From Massilia kyonggiensis (GTDB taxonomy: Bacteria; Pseudomonadota; Gammaproteobacteria; Burkholderiales; Burkholderiaceae_D), in contig NZ_JANUGY010000009.1 of assembly GCF_024756235.1 (NCBI RefSeq), positions 248,001 to 312,000 on the forward strand: a stretch of DNA of 64,000 nucleotides, given 5' to 3'. The notes below the pieces were generated by a model that searched no databases, was not told the DNA's origin, and worked only from the letters and a program-made list of their open reading frames with translations. Position 1 is the first letter of the stretch. Every line of letters starts with the position of its first letter. This document shows positions 49,279 through 56,537 of the stretch, piece after piece. Both the position numbers and the translations under genes were made by a program.

Positions 49279-49650
49279 ATGCAGATTCTGAGCGGCGTAG
49301 TCAGTGAGCTAAGCCTTTCGACGGTCGTCAGTGGGGACAAACATCACACCGGCTCGAAAAACGTTGCTTTGTTCGAGCTCGATGGCCGGCCGGTCGAGCT
49401 CATATTTGGCGACAGCATCTTTATTCGCGAGGGTGACGAAGTCATCGTGGCTGGCGGTGTGATCGGTGGAATATTCCGGGCGCTTGGCTACAACAACACG
49501 ACACGCGGCGTCAAAAACAAGCATTCCACCGCGCCCTACTGGATTGGCGGCGTGGCCTTGTGCGCGACCATCGTTTTCCTGCCGTTCGGTGTCTGGTGCT
49601 TTTTCAAGGCGCGCCGCTATGACAAGGCATTCAGGGCGATCGGCTTATAG
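49279..49650 (+). CDS. Small membrane protein of unknown function
   Basis: I do not recognise this 123-residue protein. The N-terminal half is soluble and beta-rich (LSGVVSELSLSTVVSGDK, VALFELDGRPVELIFGDSIFIREGDEVIVAGGV). One strong hydrophobic helix follows (YWIGGVALCATIVFLPFGVWCFFKARRY). The soluble part resembles small ligand- or nucleic-acid-binding beta barrels in layout only. Starts at 49264 and 49240 are also open; none has a good ribosome-binding site. Its base use is less GC-rich than its left neighbours. It lies just outside the island boundary at 49729. Confidence 0.55.
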   Translation: MQILSGVVSELSLSTVVSGDKHHTGSKNVALFELDGRPVELIFGDSIFIREGDEVIVAGGVIGGIFRALGYNNTTRGVKNKHSTAPYWIGGVALCATIVFLPFGVWCFFKARRYDKAFRAIGL

Positions 49651-49660
49651 TGCACACAAC

Positions 49661-49694
49661 AAAAAAGCCGCGTTCTTCATGAGAATCGCGGGCT
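49661..49694. terminator. Terminator at the left side of the island, likely the original tRNA-Leu terminator
   Basis: AGCCGCGTTCT and AGAATCGCGGGCT form an imperfect stem, with an A-run on the left that reads as TTTTTT on the minus strand. It lies 35 bases outside the left repeat. Before insertion it would have stood just after the tRNA-Leu gene. It can also stop the preceding plus-strand gene. Confidence 0.6.
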
Positions 49695-49728
49695 TCGACA
49701 CGGTATGGTGCGTGGGGATACGATGTGT

Positions 49729-49750
49729 TGGTGCCTCCGGCCGGAATCGA
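49729..49750. repeat. Left attachment-site repeat (copy of the tRNA-Leu 3' end)
   Basis: This 22-nt sequence, starting TGGTGCCTCCGGCCGGAATC, is identical to the 3' end of the tRNA-Leu gene including CCA and the T-arm. After it the sequence departs from the tRNA (TGAG instead of ACCG). It marks the distal end of the island. Confidence 0.85.
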
Positions 49751-49950
49751 TGAGTTCGCTGGAAGGCGCGTGGCTGCTGGGTTTTCTTGGCGGTCTCAGC
49801 TGTGGCATGGATACATGCGTGGATACAAAGCCGGTTAGGGTAGGGGTGCGGTTTTCTAACGCGGAATCCCGCTGATCACTTTGATCCTTGTCGCGGATCT
49901 TGGTTCACCGTCGTTTCCAGGCAAGGGAAGGCTGAGGTTGTGCCAGCCGA

Positions 49951-50556
49951 TCAGACTTCGATCACGTGGAGTGGCGCGAGCTGCGCGATGAAGGCAAGGT
50001 ACTCGACTGCCTTGACCTTTTGCAGGTGAGCGAGCGTTAGAGTTCCACCGAGCGCGGGCGCTGGAACGAAGCCGTACATGTCGTCGTGTGCAAGGCGTCC
50101 CAGCTTTTGCAACGCGGGCGCGAACAAGCCTTCGACGTCGTTCGAGTCGAGCGACAATCCACCGAAGAACAAGCGCATTTCGAAATCGCGGTCGATGTCG
50201 TCGTCGGGAGGCGATGTGAAACAGATCGAGGCTGGCGTGAATACGGTCAGTGTCTCCCCGGACTCTTCTCCCCAAAGGTAAAGCTTACCGAAAGCGCTGC
50301 GTGCGATGACGTGGTAGGCGTCCTGCTCCATGAACGGGGTATCGCCGATCCATGCCTCCAGTGCCGGCTCGTACTCCTGGGGATTCACGGTCCAGAACAA
50401 TCCATCCGCATAGCCGCACCAGCCATATTCTTGCCAGTACGCCAGCAACTGGTCAGGAAGTTTGCTGCGGTAACGATCAATCGTCGATGGCGGCACATGG
50501 CGCTTATCGATCGCCGGTCCAAACTTTGCCAAGAACAAGGCGAAATCTTCGTCCAT
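49951..50556 (-). CDS. Tdi1-like immunity protein (GAD-like/DUF1851), copy 1
   Basis: This 201-residue protein has an N-terminal GAD-like domain (MDEDFALFLAKFGPAIDKRHVPP, KLPDQLLAYWQEYGWCGYADGLFWTVNPQEYEPAL) and a C-terminal DUF1851 domain (about 105-200; GFVPAPALGGTLTLAHLQKVKAVEYLAFIAQLAPL). The pair of domains is that of Tdi1, which protects Agrobacterium from its own Tde1 DNase. It is the last gene of the toxin operon, 25 bases after copy 2. An AGGGG box precedes the ATG. It should bind the toxin domain in the cytoplasm and block its DNase activity; this is inferred from family and order. Confidence 0.85.
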   Translation of the reverse strand: MDEDFALFLAKFGPAIDKRHVPPSTIDRYRSKLPDQLLAYWQEYGWCGYADGLFWTVNPQEYEPALEAWIGDTPFMEQDAYHVIARSAFGKLYLWGEESGETLTVFTPASICFTSPPDDDIDRDFEMRLFFGGLSLDSNDVEGLFAPALQKLGRLAHDDMYGFVPAPALGGTLTLAHLQKVKAVEYLAFIAQLAPLHVIEV

Positions 50557-50581
50557 GTCGAGCGCCCCTTAATTGCACCGT

Positions 50582-51187
50582 TCAGGTTTCGGTCACGTGA
50601 AGCGGCGCAAGCTGCGCGAGGATAACGAGATGCTCGACTGCCTTGACCTTTTGCAGGTTGGCTAGCGTGAGCGCGCCGCCGAGTGCCAATGCGGGAACGA
50701 AGCCGTACATTTCGTCGTGTGCCAAGCGACCCAACTGCTTAAGCGCCGGCGTGAATAGTCCTTCGACGTCGTTTTTGTCGCGCCACAGCGAACCAAAAAA
50801 CACGCGCATTTCGAAATCCCGATCGACGTCGTTGTCAGCCGCCGATGCGAAACAGCATGACGCAGGTGCAAAGATACGCAACGTGCCCCCGGTCTTCTCC
50901 CCCCACAGGTAAAGCAGGCCGAATGCGCTGCGCGCGATGACATGGTAGGCATCCTGCTCCATGAACGGGGTGTCGCCTATCCATGCCTCCAGTGCGGGCT
51001 CGTATTCCTGGGGGTTTACCGTCCAGAAAAGTCCGTCGCCATACCCGGACCAGCCATATTCTTCCCAGTACGCGAGCAACTGGTCCGGCAACTTGCCGCG
51101 GTAGCGTGCGATCGTCGAGGGCGGCACGTAGCGCCTATCGATCGCCGGTCCAAATTCTTCAAGAAAGCAGGCGAAATCCTCATCCAT
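50582..51187 (-). CDS. Tdi1-like immunity protein (GAD-like/DUF1851), copy 2
   Basis: This 201-residue protein is a close paralogue of the next gene, with the same GAD-like and DUF1851 layout (MDEDFACFLEEFGPAIDRRYVPP at the start, GFVPALALGGALTLANLQKVKAVEHLVILAQLAPL at the end). The middle region (about residues 90-130) differs most between copies. An in-frame ATG lies nine bases upstream, but AAGGG is better spaced for the ATG at 51187, and this gives exactly the length of copy 1. It begins just after the toxin stop, so it is most likely the cognate immunity gene. Confidence 0.85.
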   Translation of the reverse strand: MDEDFACFLEEFGPAIDRRYVPPSTIARYRGKLPDQLLAYWEEYGWSGYGDGLFWTVNPQEYEPALEAWIGDTPFMEQDAYHVIARSAFGLLYLWGEKTGGTLRIFAPASCCFASAADNDVDRDFEMRVFFGSLWRDKNDVEGLFTPALKQLGRLAHDEMYGFVPALALGGALTLANLQKVKAVEHLVILAQLAPLHVTET

Positions 51188-51199
51188 GTTGCTCATCCC

Positions 51200-52621
51200 T
51201 TATTTGCAGCGTTCAAGTTTCGCGTTCATCTTCGTCGTTGCGCGCAGCGATTCCGGCACGCGTTCGGCCGCCTTGTCCAATTCGGCCAGCCGGGTCGTTT
51301 TCGCATCGGGCTCCCCGGTCAGCGCCTTCCATTGCGCCCCGATGCGCGAATTGATGGAGCGGTCTCCGAATCCGGCGATCAAATCTCTCCCGCCAGCCAC
51401 CATATCCGGATTATGCAGCGCGGCGAGCGTTTTCATCTGGTCCCCCGCCATCTCTGCCGCCTTGGTCCTCGCATCCCGGGCCGACCATCCCTGTTTGCGC
51501 AGCTGCAGGGCGAACTTCGTTATAAGATCACTTTCCTGCGCAACTCGTGCCGCGCGTGCGATGCTTGGATCACGCACCGTTACTCGGGACTCGAACGCGT
51601 CACGGCCGCCGAGGTAGTCCGCCACCGTCATATTGTTGAGCCCCTTTTCCTGCCCGGCCAGCTGGCGATCGAATTCGGGAAAGCGCGCCTGCGGCAAGCC
51701 GTTGGTCTTGAAACATGGCACCTTCGCCGTCGGCATTAGGAGCGGGCGAGGGCCTTCGCTCTCGCGTCGTCCGTCACGCGGCCGAGATGGCGGCTCCTGC
51801 GCGGGCCCGTGAGGACCGCCAGCGCCTCCATGAGTCGCCTGCAGCGCCGGTTGCCGGCGCAGTCGCTCTTCGTTCTGCTCGACCCAAGCAGCGACGCGCG
51901 GACCGAGCCGAGGGCTGCGCTCGATTTCGTTCAGCAGGACCGCCCGGTCAGCCTTCCCTCGCGAAAGATACGCCGTCATGACGGACAGGATCGCCATCAT
52001 CACGATCAAGTGGCCGTTGGCGAGGTCGAACGCTGCCGCGGCCGTGTCGCCGCGCACACCCAGGCCCAGGCGCAAGCGGTCGTCCTGCCGCTCGGGGCCC
52101 CATGCCTCCGCGATCCCCTTCTGGTAATGCCGCAGCGCGGCCGGTATCGCCTCTGCGATGCCTTCCACCAGCGACTTCAGGCCCAGCACGCTCAAAATGA
52201 GACCACCGACGTAGCTGCCCGCGGCGGCGCCGGCGGCAGCGCCCGGTACCGCACCGATGCCGCCGAAGAAGGCGCCGCCGACACCGCCGATGAATCCACC
52301 GATAACGGTCGAACCACCGTAGATCAGTGCCAAGTCCTGGCACGCCGACACGAGGATCGACGCGATCATCGACAAGTCGATACCAGCGAGGCGCTCGACG
52401 ATCATGCGCTGCGCCAGTGGCCCGGAGTCGTGCAGCGCCTTGCGCACACGATTCACGCGGCCGAGCTGGTCGTAGCCCCACGCGCCGCCCAGGTGAGCCG
52501 AGGTGCCGGCGGGCCGCCCCATACTGTCGTACTGTTCGCCGTGACCAGGATAGCCACCACTCCACGTCAACTGGTCTTCTTTTCGCTTCAGATCGTTCCA
52601 GACACGTGACACTTCCTGCAT
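51200..52621 (-). CDS. Tde1-like type VI DNase effector (glycine-zipper N-terminus, Ntox15 C-terminus)
   Basis: The 473-residue protein has an N-terminal DUF6861-like region with a long glycine-zipper stretch (about 105-150; IGGFIGGVGGAFFGGIGAVPG), a feature also known in Tde1, where it helps the toxin cross the target cell membrane. A Pro/Arg-rich linker (about 275-300) leads to the Ntox15 toxin domain (about 310-473): VPCFKTNGLP, EFDRQLAGQEKGLNNMTVADYLGGRDAFE and the HxxD active-site motif in ALHNPDM (His403, Asp406). Family members are DNases delivered by the type VI secretion system. AAGGGG precedes the ATG. No vgrG, hcp, tap or PAAR gene lies nearby, so a secretion apparatus must be elsewhere. 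Confidence 0.85.
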   Translation of the reverse strand: MQEVSRVWNDLKRKEDQLTWSGGYPGHGEQYDSMGRPAGTSAHLGGAWGYDQLGRVNRVRKALHDSGPLAQRMIVERLAGIDLSMIASILVSACQDLALIYGGSTVIGGFIGGVGGAFFGGIGAVPGAAAGAAAGSYVGGLILSVLGLKSLVEGIAEAIPAALRHYQKGIAEAWGPERQDDRLRLGLGVRGDTAAAAFDLANGHLIVMMAILSVMTAYLSRGKADRAVLLNEIERSPRLGPRVAAWVEQNEERLRRQPALQATHGGAGGPHGPAQEPPSRPRDGRRESEGPRPLLMPTAKVPCFKTNGLPQARFPEFDRQLAGQEKGLNNMTVADYLGGRDAFESRVTVRDPSIARAARVAQESDLITKFALQLRKQGWSARDARTKAAEMAGDQMKTLAALHNPDMVAGGRDLIAGFGDRSINSRIGAQWKALTGEPDAKTTRLAELDKAAERVPESLRATTKMNAKLERCK

Positions 52622-52977
52622 CGCCAGTCCCCTTGCGCACACCGTCTGATACCGCTCACTGCACGTCGCTCGTAGTCGCAGCTGTCGTCGACAGAATCTC
52701 CCGACGCGGCAATGACATCAGGCCTTGGCGCAGACGCACATTCAGACGGCAGCGCTGACTCGGTCGAGTTACCGCCCGGCATGTTAGCCGAATGTCCCGA
52801 CTACCCGCGCTCGATAGACGCGATGCCGGTCGGGATGATGGTGAATCACCGGATCACATCGGAGCTGTCGGGCGTGTCTGCGAGCTCGCCGTCGTTCGCA
52901 ACGATGGGAGGGCCATCATCGCGGCGGCCCCAAACACAAATTTCGTCATGACGAAATCCGGCGCTGGCGTGGCCGGA
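52622..52977 (-). other. Gene-free stretch upstream of the toxin, possible decayed gene
   Basis: No intact gene is supported in these 356 bases. On the minus strand a start-like MTKFVFGAAAMMALP segment (from 52949) resembles a signal peptide, and the readable frame then shifts and meets TGA and TAG codons. This looks like a broken small secreted protein. The palindrome at 52940-52957 overlaps its start. Promoter elements for the toxin operon must also be in this stretch, but none stands out. Confidence 0.4.
52940..52957. repeat. 18-bp perfect palindrome, copy 1
   Basis: ATTTCGTCATGACGAAAT reads the same on both strands. A second identical copy lies at 55397-55414, and the identity extends to 23 bases. 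It may be a binding site for a dimeric regulator used in this island. Confidence 0.7.
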
Positions 52978-53409
52978 CTATTGCTGTGTGAGTGACGTAG
53001 CGCCGGCAGGCACAGCACCCTGACCGGTAGGTTCGGTTGCAGCCTTGCCGGCTTCGGTCACCGTGGAGCCGAGAATCATGTTCCGGATGGCGTCGACCTT
53101 TGGCTTGTTACGGGCCTGGAAGCGGACGGTCCGTATGCCTGCCTGTTCGAGTCGCGCGTCCCGCAGTTCATCCTTTGCGCGTGAGTGTGTTTTGTCGTCC
53201 AGTTCGACGACCGCAACGACCTCGCAGCGTCGGGTGCAGACGACGTAATCGACGCGCTGCTGGGCGATCCGCAATCGGTCGCCATGGGCTGTTCGCTTGT
53301 CGCCACTCGCTGTGTCGAGCAGGGCCGACATCGCGACCTGCGGAAAGATATAGTGATCGGGAAGTGCCACGACGAGTCGGCCGAAGAACTCCTCCTCGTT
53401 ATCGGTCAT
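52978..53409 (-). CDS. DUF2726 domain protein, possibly separated from its membrane anchor
   Basis: This 143-residue protein contains a DUF2726 domain (about residues 5-110): EEEFFGRLVVALPDHYIFPQVAMSALLD, RVDYVVCTRRCEVVAVVELDDKTHSR and DARLEQAGIRTVRFQARNKP. The D...E.D.K pattern resembles a restriction-endonuclease-like (PD-(D/E)XK) fold, as often suggested for this family. Many DUF2726 proteins begin with one membrane helix. Here that helix is encoded by the overlapping upstream ORF in another frame. The ATG overlaps that ORF's stop (TCATGA). It is the last gene of the methyltransferase-HNH operon. Confidence 0.7.
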   Translation of the reverse strand: MTDNEEEFFGRLVVALPDHYIFPQVAMSALLDTASGDKRTAHGDRLRIAQQRVDYVVCTRRCEVVAVVELDDKTHSRAKDELRDARLEQAGIRTVRFQARNKPKVDAIRNMILGSTVTEAGKAATEPTGQGAVPAGATSLTQQ

Positions 53410-53525
53410 GAATTTGCGGCGGCGGTACGCACCGGTACGGCCTTTCCCTTCGCCGTCTTCAACTGCACTGCGAAGAGTCCCGCTAGAAGAACGGCAAGGA
53501 TGACGATGACGAAGATTATTTTCAT
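53406..53525 (-). CDS. Small membrane-anchor ORF upstream of DUF2726
   Basis: This 39-residue ORF (MKIIFVIVILAVLLAGLFAVQL then a basic tail) encodes one membrane helix. It matches in kind the N-terminal anchor of typical DUF2726 proteins. If one base is shifted after KAVPVR, the frame reads YRRRKFMTDNEEEFF and joins the two parts. So this is either a natural split pair with stop-start overlap or one DUF2726 gene with a frameshift. It starts 10 bases after the methyltransferase-HNH stop. Confidence 0.55.
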   Translation of the reverse strand: MKIIFVIVILAVLLAGLFAVQLKTAKGKAVPVRTAAANS

Positions 53526-53535
53526 GTGTGCGAAC

Positions 53536-55290
53536 TCATTTGATAGTCGGTTGATGCATTGACGGAAGGCTTGCTGCCGCAGCCCGGTTGCGACCGGTGG
53601 CATTGGCGGGCTCCCAAGGGCGCAATCCCTGATCCTTGCTCAACCTGATGCGATGGACTTTCATCGCGTCGATGACGTCGGCCGGCTCCGGAGTAGCCAC
53701 GAGAATCGGCAGCGTCTGCGACGCTTCGAGGAAGAACTGGCGCCGCAGGCCGTCGCCCTGACTCAGGAAGGCATCGTTCCACCAACTGCTAATGGTGCCG
53801 CTGGCGCGCTCCAGCGCTGCCTGGGTGACGAGCCGGTTCGATTTCTGGATGTTGACTTGCCGTGACGCCGGCATCAGATTCCACGCGTCGCCGCAGGGCC
53901 AGGCGGCGAATGGGAAGCAGTGGTCGACGTCGTACTCGTCGCGCAGGCGCGCACCGGACCAGACGCAATACACAGGCTTGCCGGCCGCACGCATGCGATC
54001 GACCGCCGCCCTGGCGAAGCTGGTGTCGCGGGCAGGGTCCACCCATGCGAGCAGCGAGTGCGCAAGCGTGCGAACGTCCGGTCGCCCGTCATTACAATAG
54101 GACTCGATCAGCCTGACCCACTCCGACACGAGCACGGGCTCGATCCACACGTTGTAATGCGTGAGCGCCTGCCAGATCTCGAGCGGGATGCGGAAGTCGC
54201 CGAGGCTCCACAGGAAGGCTTCGTCGATCTGCAGCAGGGATGGCGTCGGCACCATGCGTCGCCGCGTGACGTCGAAGATCGGCTTGTCGCTTGCAGGCCA
54301 GCGCAGGTAGTTCGCAGGCATGTTGCGGATCACCTGCGAAATCTCGGAAAGACTCTGATGCAGATGCTTCGCCGTCTGGTCCCCGAACACGGAGCCGATC
54401 CGGAGTTCGACCGCAGTAACGGACCGCAGCGAGGTGAAGCTGTTGGTGACGAAGCCCGGGCCGATCCTCTGCGGCATCTGGGGAAGGAGGTGTTCGATCA
54501 GGGGCTTGTACATGCGAAGCCAGAACAGCGATACGAGACCCAGCGGCACGACCACGGATTCTGAGTCGTACCTGGCCAGTCCCGCGGCGGTATCGGCAAT
54601 ACGCGCTAGGACGCGCAGCAGCGCGATCTTGTACGTCGACGACTTTTCGTCCACGAGGATCAGGTGCCGCAGCAGAGGCAGGGCGCCCAGGCCGTCGTCG
54701 GGAAGTCCCAGCACGACGTTCGTCCACGACACCTCGCTCCGTCCCAACTTGTCCTGGCTGTCGCTGGTGTGGACGATGCGCAGTCCGAATTGCTGGGCAA
54801 GGCCGGCCAGTTCCAGCAGCGAGACCTCGTGCATCGCGCGTTCGGTGTCGGGTGCGCCAAACCGGAGGCTGATCGCGATGCGTCCTTTCGGTGCGAGTAG
54901 CGTCGCCAGCTTGCGCAACGCACGCTGGCGATCGGATGGGGGAATGTGCATCCAGACTGCGGACAGCAGGATGAGGTCGAAGCTCAAGCCGAGGCGGCGG
55001 ACCTTCGCGAGGTCGGGCAGGCTGTCGGACAGCCATTGGATCCGGCTCGATGTGTGTTTCGCCCGCGCGTGGGCGAGCATGGCCTCGGACGGCTCGACGG
55101 CCACAACGTCGTATCCATTTGCCGCGAGCCACGCCGCATCCCGGCCGGAACCTGCGCCAATATCGAGGACCGTGCTGCCGGGCGCAGGCAGTATGGCGAT
55201 CAGGTCCGCGTCGACGTCCTCAAATGACAGTGACTCGTACTGAGTAACCAACCGAGTCGCGTGCTGTTCGTAATAGGGGATGGCGGACAT
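53536..55290 (-). CDS. SAM methyltransferase-HNH nuclease fusion protein
   Basis: The 584-residue protein has an N-terminal class I SAM methyltransferase (about 1-180): STVLDIGAGSGRDAAWLAANGYDVVAVEPSEAML (motif I and its acidic residue) and FDLILLSAVWMHIPP. It resembles UbiE/small-molecule types and lacks the DPPY/NPPY motif IV of DNA adenine or cytosine-N4 methylases. A helical middle region (about 190-430; LPLLRHLILVDEKSSTYKIALLRVLARIADTAAG) follows. The C-terminal HNH-type site (about 440-490) has YCVWSGARL, DVDHCFPFAAWPCGDAWNLMP and NIQKSNRL. AAGGA precedes the ATG. It heads an operon with a small membrane ORF and DUF2726. The target is unknown; position in a defence-like island suggests genome defence. 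Confidence 0.75.
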   Translation of the reverse strand: MSAIPYYEQHATRLVTQYESLSFEDVDADLIAILPAPGSTVLDIGAGSGRDAAWLAANGYDVVAVEPSEAMLAHARAKHTSSRIQWLSDSLPDLAKVRRLGLSFDLILLSAVWMHIPPSDRQRALRKLATLLAPKGRIAISLRFGAPDTERAMHEVSLLELAGLAQQFGLRIVHTSDSQDKLGRSEVSWTNVVLGLPDDGLGALPLLRHLILVDEKSSTYKIALLRVLARIADTAAGLARYDSESVVVPLGLVSLFWLRMYKPLIEHLLPQMPQRIGPGFVTNSFTSLRSVTAVELRIGSVFGDQTAKHLHQSLSEISQVIRNMPANYLRWPASDKPIFDVTRRRMVPTPSLLQIDEAFLWSLGDFRIPLEIWQALTHYNVWIEPVLVSEWVRLIESYCNDGRPDVRTLAHSLLAWVDPARDTSFARAAVDRMRAAGKPVYCVWSGARLRDEYDVDHCFPFAAWPCGDAWNLMPASRQVNIQKSNRLVTQAALERASGTISSWWNDAFLSQGDGLRRQFFLEASQTLPILVATPEPADVIDAMKVHRIRLSKDQGLRPWEPANATGRNRAAAASLPSMHQPTIK

Positions 55291-55322
55291 CGGCTGTTGT
55301 CCTTGGTGTTGAGCTAATTACT

Positions 55323-55328
55323 ATTGTA
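55323..55328 (-). promoter_or_regulatory. -10 candidate for the methyltransferase-HNH operon
   Basis: TACAAT on the minus strand lies 33 bases before the ATG at 55290. The surrounding region (55291-55400) is AT-rich. No clear -35 box was found. Confidence 0.4.
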
Positions 55329-55396
55329 ATGTGGAACTGTTCAGTATCTACGTCTTTATTTCTAATAGGTAACTTTTTGCAGGCTTGGAAGGACAA

Positions 55397-55414
55397 ATTT
55401 CGTCATGACGAAAT
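55397..55414. repeat. 18-bp perfect palindrome, copy 2
   Basis: This copy, identical to the one at 52940-52957, sits between the divergent methyltransferase-HNH and abiEi genes, 90 bases before the abiEi ATG. It could be an operator shared by island genes. Confidence 0.7.
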
Positions 55415-55446
55415 CGCGGCAGGGTCGCCCGACGCCGGTCGAGATT

Positions 55447-55480
55447 TTGAACAAAACCTCGGCAAATATAGATAATTGCC
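55447..55480 (+). promoter_or_regulatory. Promoter and palindromic operator candidate of the abiE operon
   Basis: TTGAAC (55447-55452) and GATAAT (55471-55476) form a -35/-10 pair with an 18-base spacer. A 20-bp imperfect palindrome (55461-55480, GGCAA...TTGCC arms, 8 of 10 positions match) covers the -10 box. AbiEi antitoxins are known to bind inverted repeats and repress their own operon, which fits this site. Confidence 0.5.
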
Positions 55481-55503
55481 TAGATTTTGTATAGACTGGT
55501 GAG

Positions 55504-56109
55504 ATGAACCACCAAGCCGACCGAATTCTTGAGCTGGCGCGATCCAAGGGCGTGCTGCGTACCCGGGACGTGGACAGTGCCGGTGCATCGCGCGCGCTCC
55601 TCGCGTCGCTGACCGATGAAGGCAAGCTGCTCAAGCTCGGTCGCGGCTTGTATGTCTTGCCCGACCGCGCAGCATCTGCCTACGACACCTTCGCCGAAGT
55701 GGCCGCGCGCAGCGAAAATGGCGTGCTATGTCTGCTGTCCGCGCTGCGCTTCCACGACCTGACGACGCAGCAGTCCTCCGACGTGTGGCTCGCCATCCCG
55801 CACAAGGCCCACGCGCCGCGCTTCGACTATCCACCGCTGCGCGTGATTCGCATGTCCGGACCGGCGATGACCGAAGGCGTGGAGACGGTCGATGTCGCCG
55901 GCACGCAGGTGCGCGTATTTGGCGTGGCGAAGACGGTTGCCGACTGCTTCAAATTCCGCAACAAGATCGGTCTCGACGTCGCCCTGGAAGCGCTGCGCGA
56001 AGCCTGGAACGGTAAGCGCGCAACGATGGATGAACTGTGGCGCTACGCCGAGATCTGTAGGGTGGCGAACGTCATGCGTCCGTACCTGGAAGCCGTAGGG
56101 GCAGCATGA
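55504..56109 (+). CDS. abiEi: AbiEi family antitoxin/transcriptional repressor
   Basis: This 201-residue protein is the antitoxin of an AbiE (type IV) toxin-antitoxin pair. The N-terminal winged helix (about 1-60; ILELARSKGVLRTRDVDSAGASRALLASLTDEGKLLKLGRGLYV) binds DNA. The C-terminal domain (about 70-190; FAEVAARSENGVLCLLSALRFHDLTTQQSSDVWLAIPH, FGVAKTVADCFKFRNKIGLDVALEALRE) is the antitoxin part. It is intact, with GGTGAG before the ATG. The stop overlaps the abiEii start (ATGA). Since the toxin gene is broken, the antitoxin may now act only as a regulator or be a relic. Confidence 0.88.
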   Translation: MNHQADRILELARSKGVLRTRDVDSAGASRALLASLTDEGKLLKLGRGLYVLPDRAASAYDTFAEVAARSENGVLCLLSALRFHDLTTQQSSDVWLAIPHKAHAPRFDYPPLRVIRMSGPAMTEGVETVDVAGTQVRVFGVAKTVADCFKFRNKIGLDVALEALREAWNGKRATMDELWRYAEICRVANVMRPYLEAVGAA

Positions 56110-56536
56110 AGGCGACGAATCGCGCCGCATCCATCCGCGCGCGCCTACTGAACCGCGCACGCGCCGAGAGGGCGGACTTTAACCTGATGCTAACGCGGTA
56201 TTCGCTTGAACGCCTGCTGTACCGATTGAGCGTATCGCCGTGGCTCTACCAGTCCTGTTGAAGGGTGCGCTGCTCTTCGACCTTTGGTTCGACCAGCCGC
56301 ATCGGCCAACCCGGGACATCGACCTCCTCGGGTTCGGTCCCTCGGAGATCGACGACCTGATCGAGGTATTCCAGCAGGTCTGCACGATGCCGTCCGATGA
56401 TGGCATCTCGTTCGACCACACAAGCGTGCGGGCAGCACCGATCCGCAAACAGGCAAATTATGAGGGCGTGCGCGTCACCCTGATTGGAGTTCTGGATAAC
56501 GCACGCTGCTCGGTGCAGATCGATGTAGGCTATTAG
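56106..56536 (+). pseudogene. abiEii: abiEii toxin, frameshifted and truncated
   Basis: The frame from ATG 56106 reads KATNRAASIRARLLNRARAERADFNLMLTRYSLERLLYRLSVSP, a normal AbiEii N-terminus, then reaches TGA at 56259. In the next frame the homology continues as LLKGALLFDLWFDQPHRPTRDIDLLGFG, which holds the nucleotidyltransferase motif, and ends at TAG 56534 after CSVQIDVGY. A full toxin is near 300 residues; here only about 140 are left and the C-terminal half is gone. The break joins directly to the integrase remnant, so a deletion is likely. The original toxin would have been a nucleotidyltransferase acting on host RNA. Confidence 0.85.
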
Positions 56537-56537
56537 C

